Assembly: GCF_000155475.1 (NCBI RefSeq)
Contig: NZ_DS990391.1
Location: forward strand, 180,394-244,393
Direction of reading: 5' to 3'
Source: Helicobacter cinaedi CCUG 18818 = ATCC BAA-847
GTDB lineage: Bacteria; Campylobacterota; Campylobacteria; Campylobacterales; Helicobacteraceae
DNA: 64,000 bases
Below the pieces are notes generated by a model. That model worked only from the letters and a program-made list of their open reading frames with translations. It was not told the DNA's origin and did no database searches. Position numbers and translations under genes: made by a program. Shown in pieces: positions 1 to 9,077 of the stretch (position 1 is the stretch's first letter; every line of letters begins with the position of its first letter).

Positions 1-2049
1 AACAGCCTTAGAAATATCTTCAGCGTGTCGAGTAACCTCAACATTCTTATGCGTTACACCCTCAAGGCTAATCACCGCTTCATTAATCTGTGTAATACCA
101 AGCGTTTGCTCATTAATAGAATCTGCCATTTCATTAATGCTTTGCACCAAGAGGTTTGTATTTGCCTCAATCTCGCCTAAGGATTTTTGTGTCCTTTCAG
201 CGAGTTTCCTTACTTCATCGGCAACGACTGCAAAGCCTCTGCCGTGTTCTCCAGCACGAGCCGCTTCAATCGCAGCATTAAGTGCGAGGAGATTAATTTG
301 ATCGGCAATATCACGGATAATACCAATGACATTTTTAATATCATCACCTTGCGAAACCACTTCAGCTGTTCGCTCACGCATACTTTGCATTGATGAAGTA
401 ATCTCTTCAATTGCACTTGCTGTTTGCTCCAAGCTACTAGCCTGTGAAGTAGAACCTTGTGCAAGGTGTGAAACCGCCTCTTCTAGCTCACTTGCCCTTT
501 GTGCAAGTGTTTGAGCAAAACCACTTGAAACGCGTAGCATTTGTGCGATCTCTTGCCCCAACACATTTGCTGTAATCTCAACATTACCCTTGGCATCTGG
601 AATAGAATTTGTAAAATCAAGTGTCTTATACTGCTCAAAAATGTCGTGGATAAGATTCATATCTGTCCCCACTCGTCTTTGTAAAACATCAAGAAGTTTA
701 TTAAGAATCTCTTGGAGTTTAATCAACTGCGGATTATTTGGTTTAACATTCAGCCTTACACTCAAATCACCCATCTCAACCTTATGCACAGATTCTATGG
801 CTTGTTCAATAGCAATGTTATCAATACGCGTATGCTCCTTAATATCCTCAACGGCGTCATTAATGCGTTTTGCCATTTGCCCTAGCTCATCAGTCTTATT
901 CATATCAATACATTCAACATCATTGGCTTCGTGTTTTAAGAATCTAAAGAAACCTTTCAAGCCTTCATAGATTTTTTTAATATCTCTTTGGATATAGAAC
1001 TTCACATAGCCAATAACCACAAGATTTACAAGCACCATAACAACAAGTAAGACGATAATAACGCTTTTCTCAACAAAACGCAATTCTGCAAGCAACTCAT
1101 CATAAGGAGCAAAGTTAAACATCGTCCAATACACACCATTCCAAATTTCAAAATTATAGATGGCAGCTACTCCCTTGTATCCAGCTCTTGAAGTCGTCTC
1201 AACAATATCACTTCCAAGCTTATGCGTTGCTTGCAATTCAACAGCCTTTTTCACACCCTCTGTATTATTAATATCTAACAGCTTTGTACCAATCTTATCT
1301 TCCTCATAATACATTGTCAAAAGCCCATCATTTCCAAGAAGCAGTCGCACAGAGTGTTCAAACGGATTAGTATTCTTTGCTAGGATCTCATCGCTTAGCT
1401 CACTCATATTGATAATAGCCCCTACGACGCCTACGCGTTGCCCTTCGTTATATATAGGAAAAGCCATACTGATTGCTTTAATTTCCTGCTTATCATACAC
1501 AATTGTCGTGGGGTTAGAGAGCATAATCTCCTCTGTCCCAGTCTTTGTTACAGGCACATTCGCAAAGCCATCTACAAGATTCTTGCCATCTTTTGTCTTT
1601 ATGTCATTCAGTGAAGCTATCCTTACGCCAGAATCGTGCTCATCAGGGTCATCATCAACAAGCGTAAATCCAGCCCTTGTGCGTTCATCATACGCAGGGT
1701 GATCAATCTTAATATATGTTGCCACTATAGCTGGATCATAATCCACTACATACTCAAGTAGCCTACTAAGAGCCACTGAAGACATCGCACTTGCATTGCG
1801 TCTTAGATTTGTACCTGCGACTTTTGCCGCCGCCTCAAGTCCAGCTCCTGTAACATTGAATCGTGCCTCTACAGCACGAGCATCATTAAATGCACTTGCA
1901 TACAAAAATTTCTTTGCTTCTTTCACCATACTATCTTCAATATTACTTGAGACGAGCACCACTGCGCCGACATTACCAACTAATAAAATCAGCGTCAAAA
2001 GCCCACTGATTTTATTACCAATACTCAAATTGCGAATGTAAGATAACAA
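1..2049 (-). CDS. Methyl-accepting chemotaxis protein (C-terminus beyond window)
   Basis: This is a transmembrane chemoreceptor signalling through CheW/CheA. The visible 683 codons show an N-terminal membrane helix (about residues 10-32), a large periplasmic sensor region, a second helix translated from about 1000-1075, a HAMP-like linker, and the conserved signalling tip ([12 protein letters not shown], about 185-235). The size of the periplasmic part suggests a double-Cache ligand domain, which is an inference. I chose the TTG at 2049 because AGGAG sits seven bases upstream and the frame runs straight into the membrane helix; no ATG is available there. The gene runs off the left edge, so the end of the signalling domain is missing. 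The ligand cannot be told from sequence. Confidence 0.9.
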   Translation of the reverse strand, partial: MLSYIRNLSIGNKISGLLTLILLVGNVGAVVLVSSNIEDSMVKEAKKFLYASAFNDARAVEARFNVTGAGLEAAAKVAGTNLRRNASAMSSVALSRLLEYVVDYDPAIVATYIKIDHPAYDERTRAGFTLVDDDPDEHDSGVRIASLNDIKTKDGKNLVDGFANVPVTKTGTEEIMLSNPTTIVYDKQEIKAISMAFPIYNEGQRVGVVGAIINMSELSDEILAKNTNPFEHSVRLLLGNDGLLTMYYEEDKIGTKLLDINNTEGVKKAVELQATHKLGSDIVETTSRAGYKGVAAIYNFEIWNGVYWTMFNFAPYDELLAELRFVEKSVIIVLLVVMVLVNLVVIGYVKFYIQRDIKKIYEGLKGFFRFLKHEANDVECIDMNKTDELGQMAKRINDAVEDIKEHTRIDNIAIEQAIESVHKVEMGDLSVRLNVKPNNPQLIKLQEILNKLLDVLQRRVGTDMNLIHDIFEQYKTLDFTNSIPDAKGNVEITANVLGQEIAQMLRVSSGFAQTLAQRASELEEAVSHLAQGSTSQASSLEQTASAIEEITSSMQSMRERTAEVVSQGDDIKNVIGIIRDIADQINLLALNAAIEAARAGEHGRGFAVVADEVRKLAERTQKSLGEIEANTNLLVQSINEMADSINEQTLGITQINEAVISLEGVTHKNVEVTRHAEDISKAV

Positions 2050-2140
2050 AATGCACTCCTTGAAAATTATGAATTAAATCCGTTTCCGTTTTTGTGAAAC
2101 ATTGAAGCAATATTTTCAACTTTACAATAAACTTCTGCAT

Positions 2141-2146
2141 ATTATA
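2141..2146 (-). promoter_or_regulatory. -10 box upstream of the MCP
   Basis: A perfect TATAAT on the minus strand lies about 90 bases before the TTG start. Epsilonproteobacterial housekeeping promoters typically have a good -10 and little -35. The rest of 2050-2247 holds no gene; it has a run of 13 A at about 2180. Confidence 0.45.
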
Positions 2147-2247
2147 ATGTTTTTTGGCAAAATCAAGCTAAAGCCCATTACAAAAAAAAAAAAACGCCTT
2201 TTTTTACACACAAAACGACTTTTAGTTGTAGGAATGATTATTCCACC

Positions 2248-3306
2248 CTAAAACAGCCCTTTTTGCTCAATAAATGGAATCTTTAATAGCTCATAAGTCT
2301 TAGGTGTGGCGATTCTGCCTTTTGCGGTGCGTTCAAAATACCCATTTGCCAATAAATATGGCTCTATGACATCTTCAATAGTCGCTTCATCTTCGCTCAT
2401 CGCCGCAGCTATGGTATTTAGCCCAATTGCCCTACCCCTAGATTCAGCTAAAATGGCTAAATAATGCAAATCTAGCTCATCAAAGCCTAGCTCATTAACG
2501 CCTAGCTCATTTAACGCATAATGCACACACTCTATATCTATCTCGCTTTGTGAATCTCTCACATCAGCAAAGTCCCTCACTCGCCTTAAAAGCCGCAGAG
2601 CAATACGCGGAGTGCCTCTAGAGCGTCTAGCAATCTCATTAGCTCCTTCTTGTGAAAGGCTTTTTGAAAGTTTTTTTGCCGCAGTCTGCACGATAAGAGC
2701 GAGTTCCTTTGGCTCATAAAATTGCAGTCTAAAGCTCATACCAAACCTATCACGCAAAGGGTTTGAAAGCATACCCGCACGCGTTGTCGCGCCAATGAGC
2801 GTAAAAGGGGCTAAATCAATCTTAAGCGTTTGAGCAGCAGGACCAGAGCCAATGATAATATCAAGCCTAAAATCCTCCATTGCCGGATAGAGAATCTCTT
2901 CAATGGCTGGGCTAAGGCGGTGAATCTCATCAATAAATAAAATATCCCCCTCATTGAGATTTGTTAAAATTGCTGCTAAATCGCCGGATTTTTCAATCAT
3001 CGGTGCGGCACTCACCTTGATATTACAGTCCATTTCATAGGCGATAATGTGGCTTAGTGTCGTTTTGCCAAGCCCGGGCGGACCAAAAAAAAGAATATGA
3101 TCTAAGCATTCATTGCGTCTTTTACTTGCTTCTATAAACACTTTGAGATTCTTTTTTATCTTTTCCTGCCCGACATATTCTTCCCAAACACTTGGGCGTA
3201 AAGACAGCTCTTGGCTAGATTCAAAGCTGAATTTTTCAACTTCCACAATACGATTTATTTCAGTGGTTTCTTTTGACTTTTCTAGCGTGATTTTCTCCAT
3301 TTTCAC
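2248..3306 (-). CDS. ruvB: Holliday junction branch-migration ATPase RuvB
   Basis: RuvB is the AAA+ motor that drives branch migration of Holliday junctions together with RuvA. The 352-aa protein has Walker A GPPGLGKT (about residues 75-82), Walker B with DEIHRLSP (about 127) and the sensor motif GATTRAG, followed by the winged-helix C-terminus. An N-terminal extension of about 30 residues precedes the usual start of the family ([11 protein letters not shown]). A start further in is possible, but no better ribosome site is seen. It is the last gene of a minus-strand run, two bases after panB. ruvA lies elsewhere (8454), so the two subunits are not in one operon here. Confidence 0.95.
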   Translation of the reverse strand: MKMEKITLEKSKETTEINRIVEVEKFSFESSQELSLRPSVWEEYVGQEKIKKNLKVFIEASKRRNECLDHILFFGPPGLGKTTLSHIIAYEMDCNIKVSAAPMIEKSGDLAAILTNLNEGDILFIDEIHRLSPAIEEILYPAMEDFRLDIIIGSGPAAQTLKIDLAPFTLIGATTRAGMLSNPLRDRFGMSFRLQFYEPKELALIVQTAAKKLSKSLSQEGANEIARRSRGTPRIALRLLRRVRDFADVRDSQSEIDIECVHYALNELGVNELGFDELDLHYLAILAESRGRAIGLNTIAAAMSEDEATIEDVIEPYLLANGYFERTAKGRIATPKTYELLKIPFIEQKGLF

Positions 3307-3308
3307 CC

Positions 3309-4103
3309 TTAATAGCTTTCATTTTCACTAGGGAATTGCAGGGATTTCACATCTTTAGCGTATGCTCTTATGGCGTCTTTTAGCATTGCTCTGCCATCAC
3401 AATATGTCCGCACAAATTTTGGCTTAAAGGCTGAAAAAAAGCCAAAAGCATCACTCCATACTAGAATCTGCCCATCACACGCATTCCCCGCCCCTATGCC
3501 AATGGTAGGCACGGATAAAGCTTTGGTGATTTTTTCTGCCACTTGTGATTTTACCCCTTCAATCAGCACGGAGCAAACCCCCGCTTCCTGCATTGCTAAA
3601 GCACACTCTAGTAGCTCTTGAGCTTCTTTTTCACTCTTGCCTTTGACTTTGAATCCCCCATCAAAACGAGCAAACTGCGGCTTTAACCCAATATGTGCTA
3701 CAACGGCAATGCCCTCTTCACATAACGCCCTAACAATAGGCAATTTTTGTATATCCACTTCAAGTTTAATCGCGTTAGCAGCGGTGTTTTTATAAAACTT
3801 AAGCGCATTTTTAAGAGCGAGTTTTTGCGTAGCATAGCTCCCAAAGGGCATATCCGCTAGGATAAAGGAATGCTTCACGCCCCTGCAAACCGCCTTTGTA
3901 TGATAGAGCATTTCTTCCATACTCGCCCCCAATGTCTCATTCTCCCCACCAAAGCTAAACTTCAAACTATCGCCCACCAAAATAACATCAACTTCAGCAT
4001 CAAAAATCCCTGCCATTAACGCGTCATAAGCCGTAATTGCCGTAATTTTCTCCACACCTTTTTTTGCTTGTAAATCTGTAATACTCATCTTTTTTTCTAG
4101 CAT
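3309..4103 (-). CDS. panB: 3-methyl-2-oxobutanoate hydroxymethyltransferase (PanB)
   Basis: PanB makes ketopantoate from ketoisovalerate and methylene-tetrahydrofolate, the first step to pantothenate and coenzyme A. The 264 aa match the usual family length. Family motifs visible are [12 protein letters not shown] near the start, [10 protein letters not shown] with the metal-binding aspartate, LADMPFGSY, and [15 protein letters not shown] near the C-terminus. It lies 22 bases after the SMR gene and immediately before ruvB in an apparent operon. The start codon follows an AAAAAGGAT-like ribosome site. No other pantothenate gene is present in the window. Confidence 0.95.
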   Translation of the reverse strand: MLEKKMSITDLQAKKGVEKITAITAYDALMAGIFDAEVDVILVGDSLKFSFGGENETLGASMEEMLYHTKAVCRGVKHSFILADMPFGSYATQKLALKNALKFYKNTAANAIKLEVDIQKLPIVRALCEEGIAVVAHIGLKPQFARFDGGFKVKGKSEKEAQELLECALAMQEAGVCSVLIEGVKSQVAEKITKALSVPTIGIGAGNACDGQILVWSDAFGFFSAFKPKFVRTYCDGRAMLKDAIRAYAKDVKSLQFPSENESY

Positions 4104-4125
4104 TTTTTATCCTTTTTGGTAGATT

Positions 4126-4467
4126 CTAATCACCCCAATTTAATAGCACCACCGCACATACAACCATAGCAATGCCTATGTAGCCAAGTGTGCCGAGATT
4201 CTCTTTAAAAAATATATAGCCTCCAAGGGCTGTGCCAATAATGCCAATAGCCCCCCAAGTCGCATACGCTGTGCTTAAAGACAGAATCTGTATCGCCACA
4301 GCCAACGCACTAAAAGCCACCCACACCATCACTACACACGCAATCGCATAGCCTTTATGTGTGAAGCTATTTGACTTTTTCAAAAATAAATTTGCCACAA
4401 TATCAAGCAGTGCTGCTACAAGCACAAACACCAACGCACCCTCTTTTGTGCTAAAAAGCCAAGTCAT
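4126..4467 (-). CDS. Small multidrug resistance (SMR) transporter, subunit lacking the canonical Glu
   Basis: A 113-aa inner-membrane protein with four predicted helices and the SMR signature around AYATWGAIG. The residue that is normally the essential membrane glutamate of helix 1 appears as Asp (LLDIVANLFLKK). It overlaps the next SMR gene, which keeps the Glu, so the two probably form a heteromeric pump of the EbrAB, YkkCD or MdtIJ kind. The substrate cannot be predicted; cations, drugs, guanidinium or polyamines are all handled by this family. Confidence 0.85.
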   Translation of the reverse strand: MTWLFSTKEGALVFVLVAALLDIVANLFLKKSNSFTHKGYAIACVVMVWVAFSALAVAIQILSLSTAYATWGAIGIIGTALGGYIFFKENLGTLGYIGIAMVVCAVVLLNWGD

Positions 4468-4888
4468 TTTTCACCCCATTATCTTTTAAATCTCTAGCCG
4501 TTGTAGAATCTTTAGCAGCCACAGAATCTTTAGAATCTTCGTGGGCTTTAGCATTTCTTAGCTCCGCAATATTAATAAGAGCAATGCCACAGAGTGAAAG
4601 ACAAATACCTAAATACTCCTGCCATTTGAGACTTTCCCCAAAGTAGAAAATCCCTATACATACCACACACAACACACCCAAAACTTCCCATAACGCATAC
4701 GCCACACTAATAGATAATCTTTTAAGCGAAAGAGCCATAAAGTAATATGACAACACAAGCAGTGCATACATCGCTATAAAGCCAAAGATTCTATTGCCAG
4801 ATTCATCTCCGGCTTTCATAAAGCTTGTGGCTAGCACTTCGGTCAAAATCGCAAAAGTCAGCAAAATATAGGCTTTTTTGAAACTCAT
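4451..4888 (-). CDS. SMR transporter, subunit with canonical Glu and long C-terminal tail
   Basis: A 145-aa SMR protein with four membrane helices. Helix 1 carries the canonical glutamate (LTEVLATSFMK) and the AYALWE motif is intact. After helix 4 it has an unusual hydrophilic tail of about 35 residues, rich in D, K and S, that ordinary SMR proteins lack. It overlaps lgt upstream by four bases and the partner SMR gene downstream by 17 bases, indicating translational coupling. The tail may fix the orientation of the pair, which is an inference. Confidence 0.87.
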   Translation of the reverse strand: MSFKKAYILLTFAILTEVLATSFMKAGDESGNRIFGFIAMYALLVLSYYFMALSLKRLSISVAYALWEVLGVLCVVCIGIFYFGESLKWQEYLGICLSLCGIALINIAELRNAKAHEDSKDSVAAKDSTTARDLKDNGVKNDLAF

Positions 4889-5775
4889 TTTTTTCTCCTT
4901 TTATGCTTATTGAGTGTAGCGGTAGTGAGTTTAGAATCTGTATTTCGAGCAAACACTACAAAGGCTAAAATCACACTGACAAGGAGCATTACACCGCTTA
5001 GAATCTGCCCCATTGACAAGCCAAAAGCATAATAGCCAAGCTGTGAATCTGCCTCTCTGTAATACTCACATACAAATCGTGCTATGGCATAGAAAAATCC
5101 ATACGCTACAATCAAACTGCCCGGCTTTTTAGCATATCGCCAAACTATAAGCAAAAGCATAAAGACAACAATGCCCTCCATAAATGCTTCAAAAAGCTGA
5201 CTAGGGTAACGCAACTCGCCATTTACAAGTATGCCTATGCTTCTGCCAAACTCACTTTCATCTACCAAACGCCCAAATAACTCGTGATTAAAGAAATTTC
5301 CCAAGCGTCCAAACACATAGCCTAGCGGAATGGAAATAGCCGATAAATCCATAAATATCCAAAATGAAAGCTTTTTAACATAACAAAACAGCAAAGCAGC
5401 AAGTAAAAATCCAAACATCGCTCCGTGATAGCTAAAGCCACTAATACCGACAAAAACGCCATTGTAGTAGGGGTTAAAAATCTCCCAAGGTTGTGTAAGG
5501 TATTCCCACCTGTGCGGAGAGTAAATCAGCACATAGCCTAATCTCCCACCTAAAATCACGCCAATCTCTACCCAAATAAAAAATGAATCTAAGCTCTCTT
5601 GCGTAATAGGAAAGCGTGTATTGTTATACTTCACAAATGCCTTAGCAATAAGCAAGGCTATAAGCATTGCCCCAACATACATAATGCCATACCAATGCAC
5701 ATTTATGCCAAAAAGCTCAAAGGCTATGGGATCAATATACTCATAGATTCTATTCCAAGTGCTATACTCTTGCAT
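4885..5775 (-). CDS. lgt: Prolipoprotein diacylglyceryl transferase Lgt
   Basis: Lgt moves diacylglycerol from phosphatidylglycerol onto the lipobox cysteine of prolipoproteins in the inner membrane. The 296-aa protein has seven or more hydrophobic segments, the early HWYGIMY motif with its conserved His, and the Lgt signature GRLGNFFNHELFGR around residues 155-170. It starts on the last base of the upstream hypothetical gene and overlaps the downstream SMR gene by four bases. The extreme C-terminus is basic (KHKRRKK). Confidence 0.95.
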   Translation of the reverse strand: MQEYSTWNRIYEYIDPIAFELFGINVHWYGIMYVGAMLIALLIAKAFVKYNNTRFPITQESLDSFFIWVEIGVILGGRLGYVLIYSPHRWEYLTQPWEIFNPYYNGVFVGISGFSYHGAMFGFLLAALLFCYVKKLSFWIFMDLSAISIPLGYVFGRLGNFFNHELFGRLVDESEFGRSIGILVNGELRYPSQLFEAFMEGIVVFMLLLIVWRYAKKPGSLIVAYGFFYAIARFVCEYYREADSQLGYYAFGLSMGQILSGVMLLVSVILAFVVFARNTDSKLTTATLNKHKRRKK

Positions 5776-6095
5776 TACACCTCCATAATCTTAATCTTAA
5801 ACTCATCTACCATATCAATTTCTTCAAAAAACATAAACAATCGCAAGTCATCAACAACAATTTCTATGGGTATCCTATCCACACTCCTTAGTTTAAACAA
5901 AAAACCAAGCACATAAGAATTAATCGGGTAAGCTTGAACAAAATAGATTCTTAAAATACTTTCAGCGCTAAGCAGAATCTCTGGCAAAAGATTTTCTAGC
6001 TCAATTTTAAAAGTCAAAAACGCATCATAAGTCTTAAGTTTTCCTGTGCTACGCACCATTTGTAAGTCATTGATTGTTTCAAGATGCAACGCCAT
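5775..6095 (-). CDS. Conserved small protein upstream of lgt
   Basis: A 106-aa soluble protein without signal peptide or membrane helix. It has alternating short helices and strands (LSAESILRIYFVQAY, IPIEIVVDDLRLFMFFEE) that could form a small alpha/beta fold. From memory, H. pylori also has a small hypothetical gene directly upstream of lgt (the HP0956/HP0955 pair), so this is probably its ortholog. Function unknown. It ends one base into lgt, so translation is coupled. Confidence 0.75.
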   Translation of the reverse strand: MALHLETINDLQMVRSTGKLKTYDAFLTFKIELENLLPEILLSAESILRIYFVQAYPINSYVLGFLFKLRSVDRIPIEIVVDDLRLFMFFEEIDMVDEFKIKIMEV

Positions 6096-6236
6096 ATCAC
6101 TCCTTTTTTACAAGGCGTGATTATAGCAGAGTTTATTTTTAAGAGATTAAATAAGGCTAGGAATGAATGTCTCAAACTCTTTGTAATCGTGTGTTGATGG
6201 TATTTGTAAAGGATTATTTCCTTACACAAAAACCTT

Positions 6237-6782
6237 TTATATTTCCACACACAAAGATGAACGCACAAAAGGTGTCTTTGCTCTTTTTATCACAACGCGA
6301 CTTTTAGCTCCCATAAGATTTAGAATCTTCTTGCCCTTTTTGCCTATTTTTAGTTCATCTCTTTTGTAGCAAGACTTTGGCGTAAATGGATAGCAAGATT
6401 CTAGGATAAAATGCGTTGCTCTAACTTTTAGCACACATTCTATATATTTTTTTCTGGCTTTCATATTGTTTTTATATCCATTATAAAGCTGTGTTTTAGA
6501 TAAGCACAAAATACTATGCTCTATAATATTCCCCACATACTCACATAGCACAAGGGCGATTTTATCCTTGCCTTTTCTTAGAATCTTAATACTATTTACT
6601 TTTAAATCTGCTTTAGAATCCGCTACTAAATCTCGCTTCAACCCCCGCTCAACGCCTTGTGGCTGATGATATAGCTTAGATTCTCTCATAATAATATGAG
6701 ATTCTACCCACGCGATAATTGTATCAATGCTATTAAAATCCGCTTCAAATCTCGCTCTATACACATTAGTCATATGAGGCAC
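6237..6782 (-). CDS. Hypothetical 181-aa basic protein downstream of the haem-motif MCP
   Basis: I do not recognise this protein. It has no signal peptide, is lysine-rich, and contains six cysteines, including ESCYPFTPKSCYK in the second half. The reading frame opens with a GTG at 6782 that overlaps the TAG of the chemoreceptor by one base (TAGTG), so it is probably made by translational coupling. An in-frame ATG lies nine bases further in. Tight coupling suggests a role linked to the receptor, but that is only inference. Confidence 0.6.
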   Translation of the reverse strand: MPHMTNVYRARFEADFNSIDTIIAWVESHIIMRESKLYHQPQGVERGLKRDLVADSKADLKVNSIKILRKGKDKIALVLCEYVGNIIEHSILCLSKTQLYNGYKNNMKARKKYIECVLKVRATHFILESCYPFTPKSCYKRDELKIGKKGKKILNLMGAKSRVVIKRAKTPFVRSSLCVEI

Positions 6783-8380
6783 TATGTCCTAAACTTCGCC
6801 ATCGCTCCATCTAGCTCCTCTGCTTTTTGCGACATATCATTGACAACCTTTTGGATATTATGCCCCACACTTTGCGTAGATTCAGAAGATTTAGCAATAT
6901 CTTGCATCATACTTACCAACTGTTTTGTGCTTTGAGAGATTGAGCTGCTTATCTCTGTCAAACGAATGGAATTTTGCTTTGTAAGCCTTAGCTTTTCGTG
7001 CGTATGATGTGCCTCATCAATAAGCGGTGAAGTCTTTTCGGTAATATGTATCATATCTGCCGCACTCTCTTTAATGGTTTGCCCCATATCATCAATGCTT
7101 TGGGTTACAAGATTCACATTTGCTACTATTTCATCTAAAGACTTTTGTGTCCTTTCAGCGAGTTTCCTTACTTCATCAGCTACCACCGCAAAGCCTCGTC
7201 CGTGCTCCCCTGCACGAGCTGCTTCAATCGCGGCATTGAGAGCTAAAAGATTAGTTTGATCGGCTATGTCATTAATGATTGATAGCACAGATTTAATCTG
7301 CTCTGCGTGATTTGTAAGCTCCTCTACACTCTCTAAAATATTTTGCTGACTTTGGGCAGAAGTGGTGATAAGCTCAATAGAATCGCTAAGATTCTTAACA
7401 AACTCTTCTAAAATACTCTCCGTTTGATTAATATCATCAGTCGTAGCAGTAGCTGAATCTTTAGCCACTTCAAGATTCTCACTCACATTTTGTGCAAGTG
7501 AATTAACCCTATCTACAAGCTCAAATTGCTCATCAGAATTGCGTGAAAGCACATTTGACATATCTAGTAATCCCTTGCAAGTATGCGTATTTTCTAGGCT
7601 CACGCGTTTGCTTAGAGAAATAGTCTCTTGTATAGTTTGGATAAATTTATTGACATAGTTTGAGGTAAGTCCCACTTCATCTTTGCTTTTAATGGCTAGT
7701 CGCTTTGTCAAATCCCCACTACCGCCATCTGTCAAGTCTTTTGCCATATCTCGCAAACGATTAAGCGGTTTAACCAGCTCTTTTTCAAAAAAGACATAAA
7801 GCCCAAAGAGTGCTAAAACCCCTGCCACAAGCATTGTGAGTAAAAGATAATTTTCACTCTCATCAATTTGGTCATAAAAGCTTTGCGTTGAGATTTTAAG
7901 CTCAAGCACACCTAGCACATCACCTTCTTTAACCTTGCCATCTTGATGACATGCCATACAACCTTCATCTGCAATCAATGGCTTTTGAAACAAAACGCTA
8001 TGCTGATTGTTTTCATTGAGTTCATCAAGTTTGGGAAGTTTATTTGTAAAAACTTCTTGAATCTTAGGATCATCACTCACAGAATCAGGTAGATTAAATA
8101 AATCAATCACGCTTTGGGATTTATAGATTGTTACAGATTCTACACCCGGTATCTTACCCGCATCAGCTAATCCCGTATCAATCATCTCTCTAATCCCCAT
8201 ATTCATACTCATACGCACGGTTTGAAAAATAGAATCTCCAAGCATTTGCGCACTTCTTTTCCCCTCTTTCACCGCCATACTCTCATACCCAGATGAGATG
8301 ATTTGATACAACACACCAAAACCTATGATAATGAAAACAAAAAGAGTGAAAAGCACTTTAGAGCGAAATGATTGTAGCAT
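6782..8380 (-). CDS. Methyl-accepting chemotaxis protein with a CxxCH motif in its sensor domain
   Basis: A 532-aa chemoreceptor: membrane helix at about residues 9-28, periplasmic domain, second helix at about 178-200, HAMP linker, then the signalling domain with a full tip ([19 protein letters not shown]). Late in the periplasmic domain is CMACHQDG (residues 141-145 = CxxCH), the signature for covalent c-type haem attachment. Known examples of haem-c chemoreceptors exist in Geobacter. Here the motif follows a segment that looks like a four-helix or PAS-like sensor. A redox or gas sensor is the natural hypothesis. The gene overlaps the downstream hypothetical gene by one base. Confidence 0.92.
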   Translation of the reverse strand: MLQSFRSKVLFTLFVFIIIGFGVLYQIISSGYESMAVKEGKRSAQMLGDSIFQTVRMSMNMGIREMIDTGLADAGKIPGVESVTIYKSQSVIDLFNLPDSVSDDPKIQEVFTNKLPKLDELNENNQHSVLFQKPLIADEGCMACHQDGKVKEGDVLGVLELKISTQSFYDQIDESENYLLLTMLVAGVLALFGLYVFFEKELVKPLNRLRDMAKDLTDGGSGDLTKRLAIKSKDEVGLTSNYVNKFIQTIQETISLSKRVSLENTHTCKGLLDMSNVLSRNSDEQFELVDRVNSLAQNVSENLEVAKDSATATTDDINQTESILEEFVKNLSDSIELITTSAQSQQNILESVEELTNHAEQIKSVLSIINDIADQTNLLALNAAIEAARAGEHGRGFAVVADEVRKLAERTQKSLDEIVANVNLVTQSIDDMGQTIKESAADMIHITEKTSPLIDEAHHTHEKLRLTKQNSIRLTEISSSISQSTKQLVSMMQDIAKSSESTQSVGHNIQKVVNDMSQKAEELDGAMAKFRT

Positions 8381-8453
8381 TACGACCCCCTTTTATTTTG
8401 TGAGATTCTAGGTATCTGTCTTAATTTTGCTCGGCATATTGTAGCATATTTAT

Positions 8454-9041
8454 TTAAGCTAATTTTTTTAATGCCAACTTCACAAGCTCTGATACACTCT
8501 GTGCCTCTATGCCTTGAAGTGCCTTTTGAGCATCTGTGTTTTTAAAGCCAAGTGATTGCAAAGCTAGAAGTGCTTCATTCTTTAAGCTATTTTCTTGAGA
8601 AAGTTTTCCATCAGCAAGACTTGTATCACTGATAAGACCAGCAAAGAATCCCGCCACATCAACCATAATCTTCCCCGCTCCCTTTGCCCCAATACCCGGG
8701 ACTTTTTTCAACGCATCGACATCTTTATTGCTAATGATTTTGGCAAACTCCATTGGCGTATAGGTAGATAAAATGGCAAGGGCGACCTTTGGACCCACAC
8801 CATTAATCTTAATAAGCCGCTCAAAAGTCTGCTTTTCTATCTCCTCTACAAAACCAAAAAGCAAATGTGAATCTTCGCGGATAATTTGTGTGCAGATAAT
8901 CTTTACTTCCTTGCCACCCTCTCCCCTAAGCTTTGAAGTAGCATTAAGCGACATTTGCACTCCATAAATCACACCACCTACATCAATATCTATCATCATA
9001 GGCTCACTTCTTATAATCACTCCCCGCAATCCAACAATCAT
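8454..9041 (-). CDS. ruvA: Holliday junction DNA helicase subunit RuvA
   Basis: RuvA binds the four-way junction and loads RuvB. The 195-aa product has the N-terminal OB-fold domain (MIVGLRGVI, LLFGFVEEIEKQTFERLIKINGVGPKVALAIL) and the second helix-hairpin-helix (LKKVPGIGAKGAGKIMVDV). A short C-terminal RuvB-interacting domain ends in LVKLALKKLA. It lies 37 bases after the FapA-like gene, an arrangement I recall from H. pylori as well. Confidence 0.95.
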   Translation of the reverse strand: MIVGLRGVIIRSEPMMIDIDVGGVIYGVQMSLNATSKLRGEGGKEVKIICTQIIREDSHLLFGFVEEIEKQTFERLIKINGVGPKVALAILSTYTPMEFAKIISNKDVDALKKVPGIGAKGAGKIMVDVAGFFAGLISDTSLADGKLSQENSLKNEALLALQSLGFKNTDAQKALQGIEAQSVSELVKLALKKLA

Positions 9042-9077
9042 ACTTTTTTCTCTCCTAATAAGAATCTTTGCCTAAAT

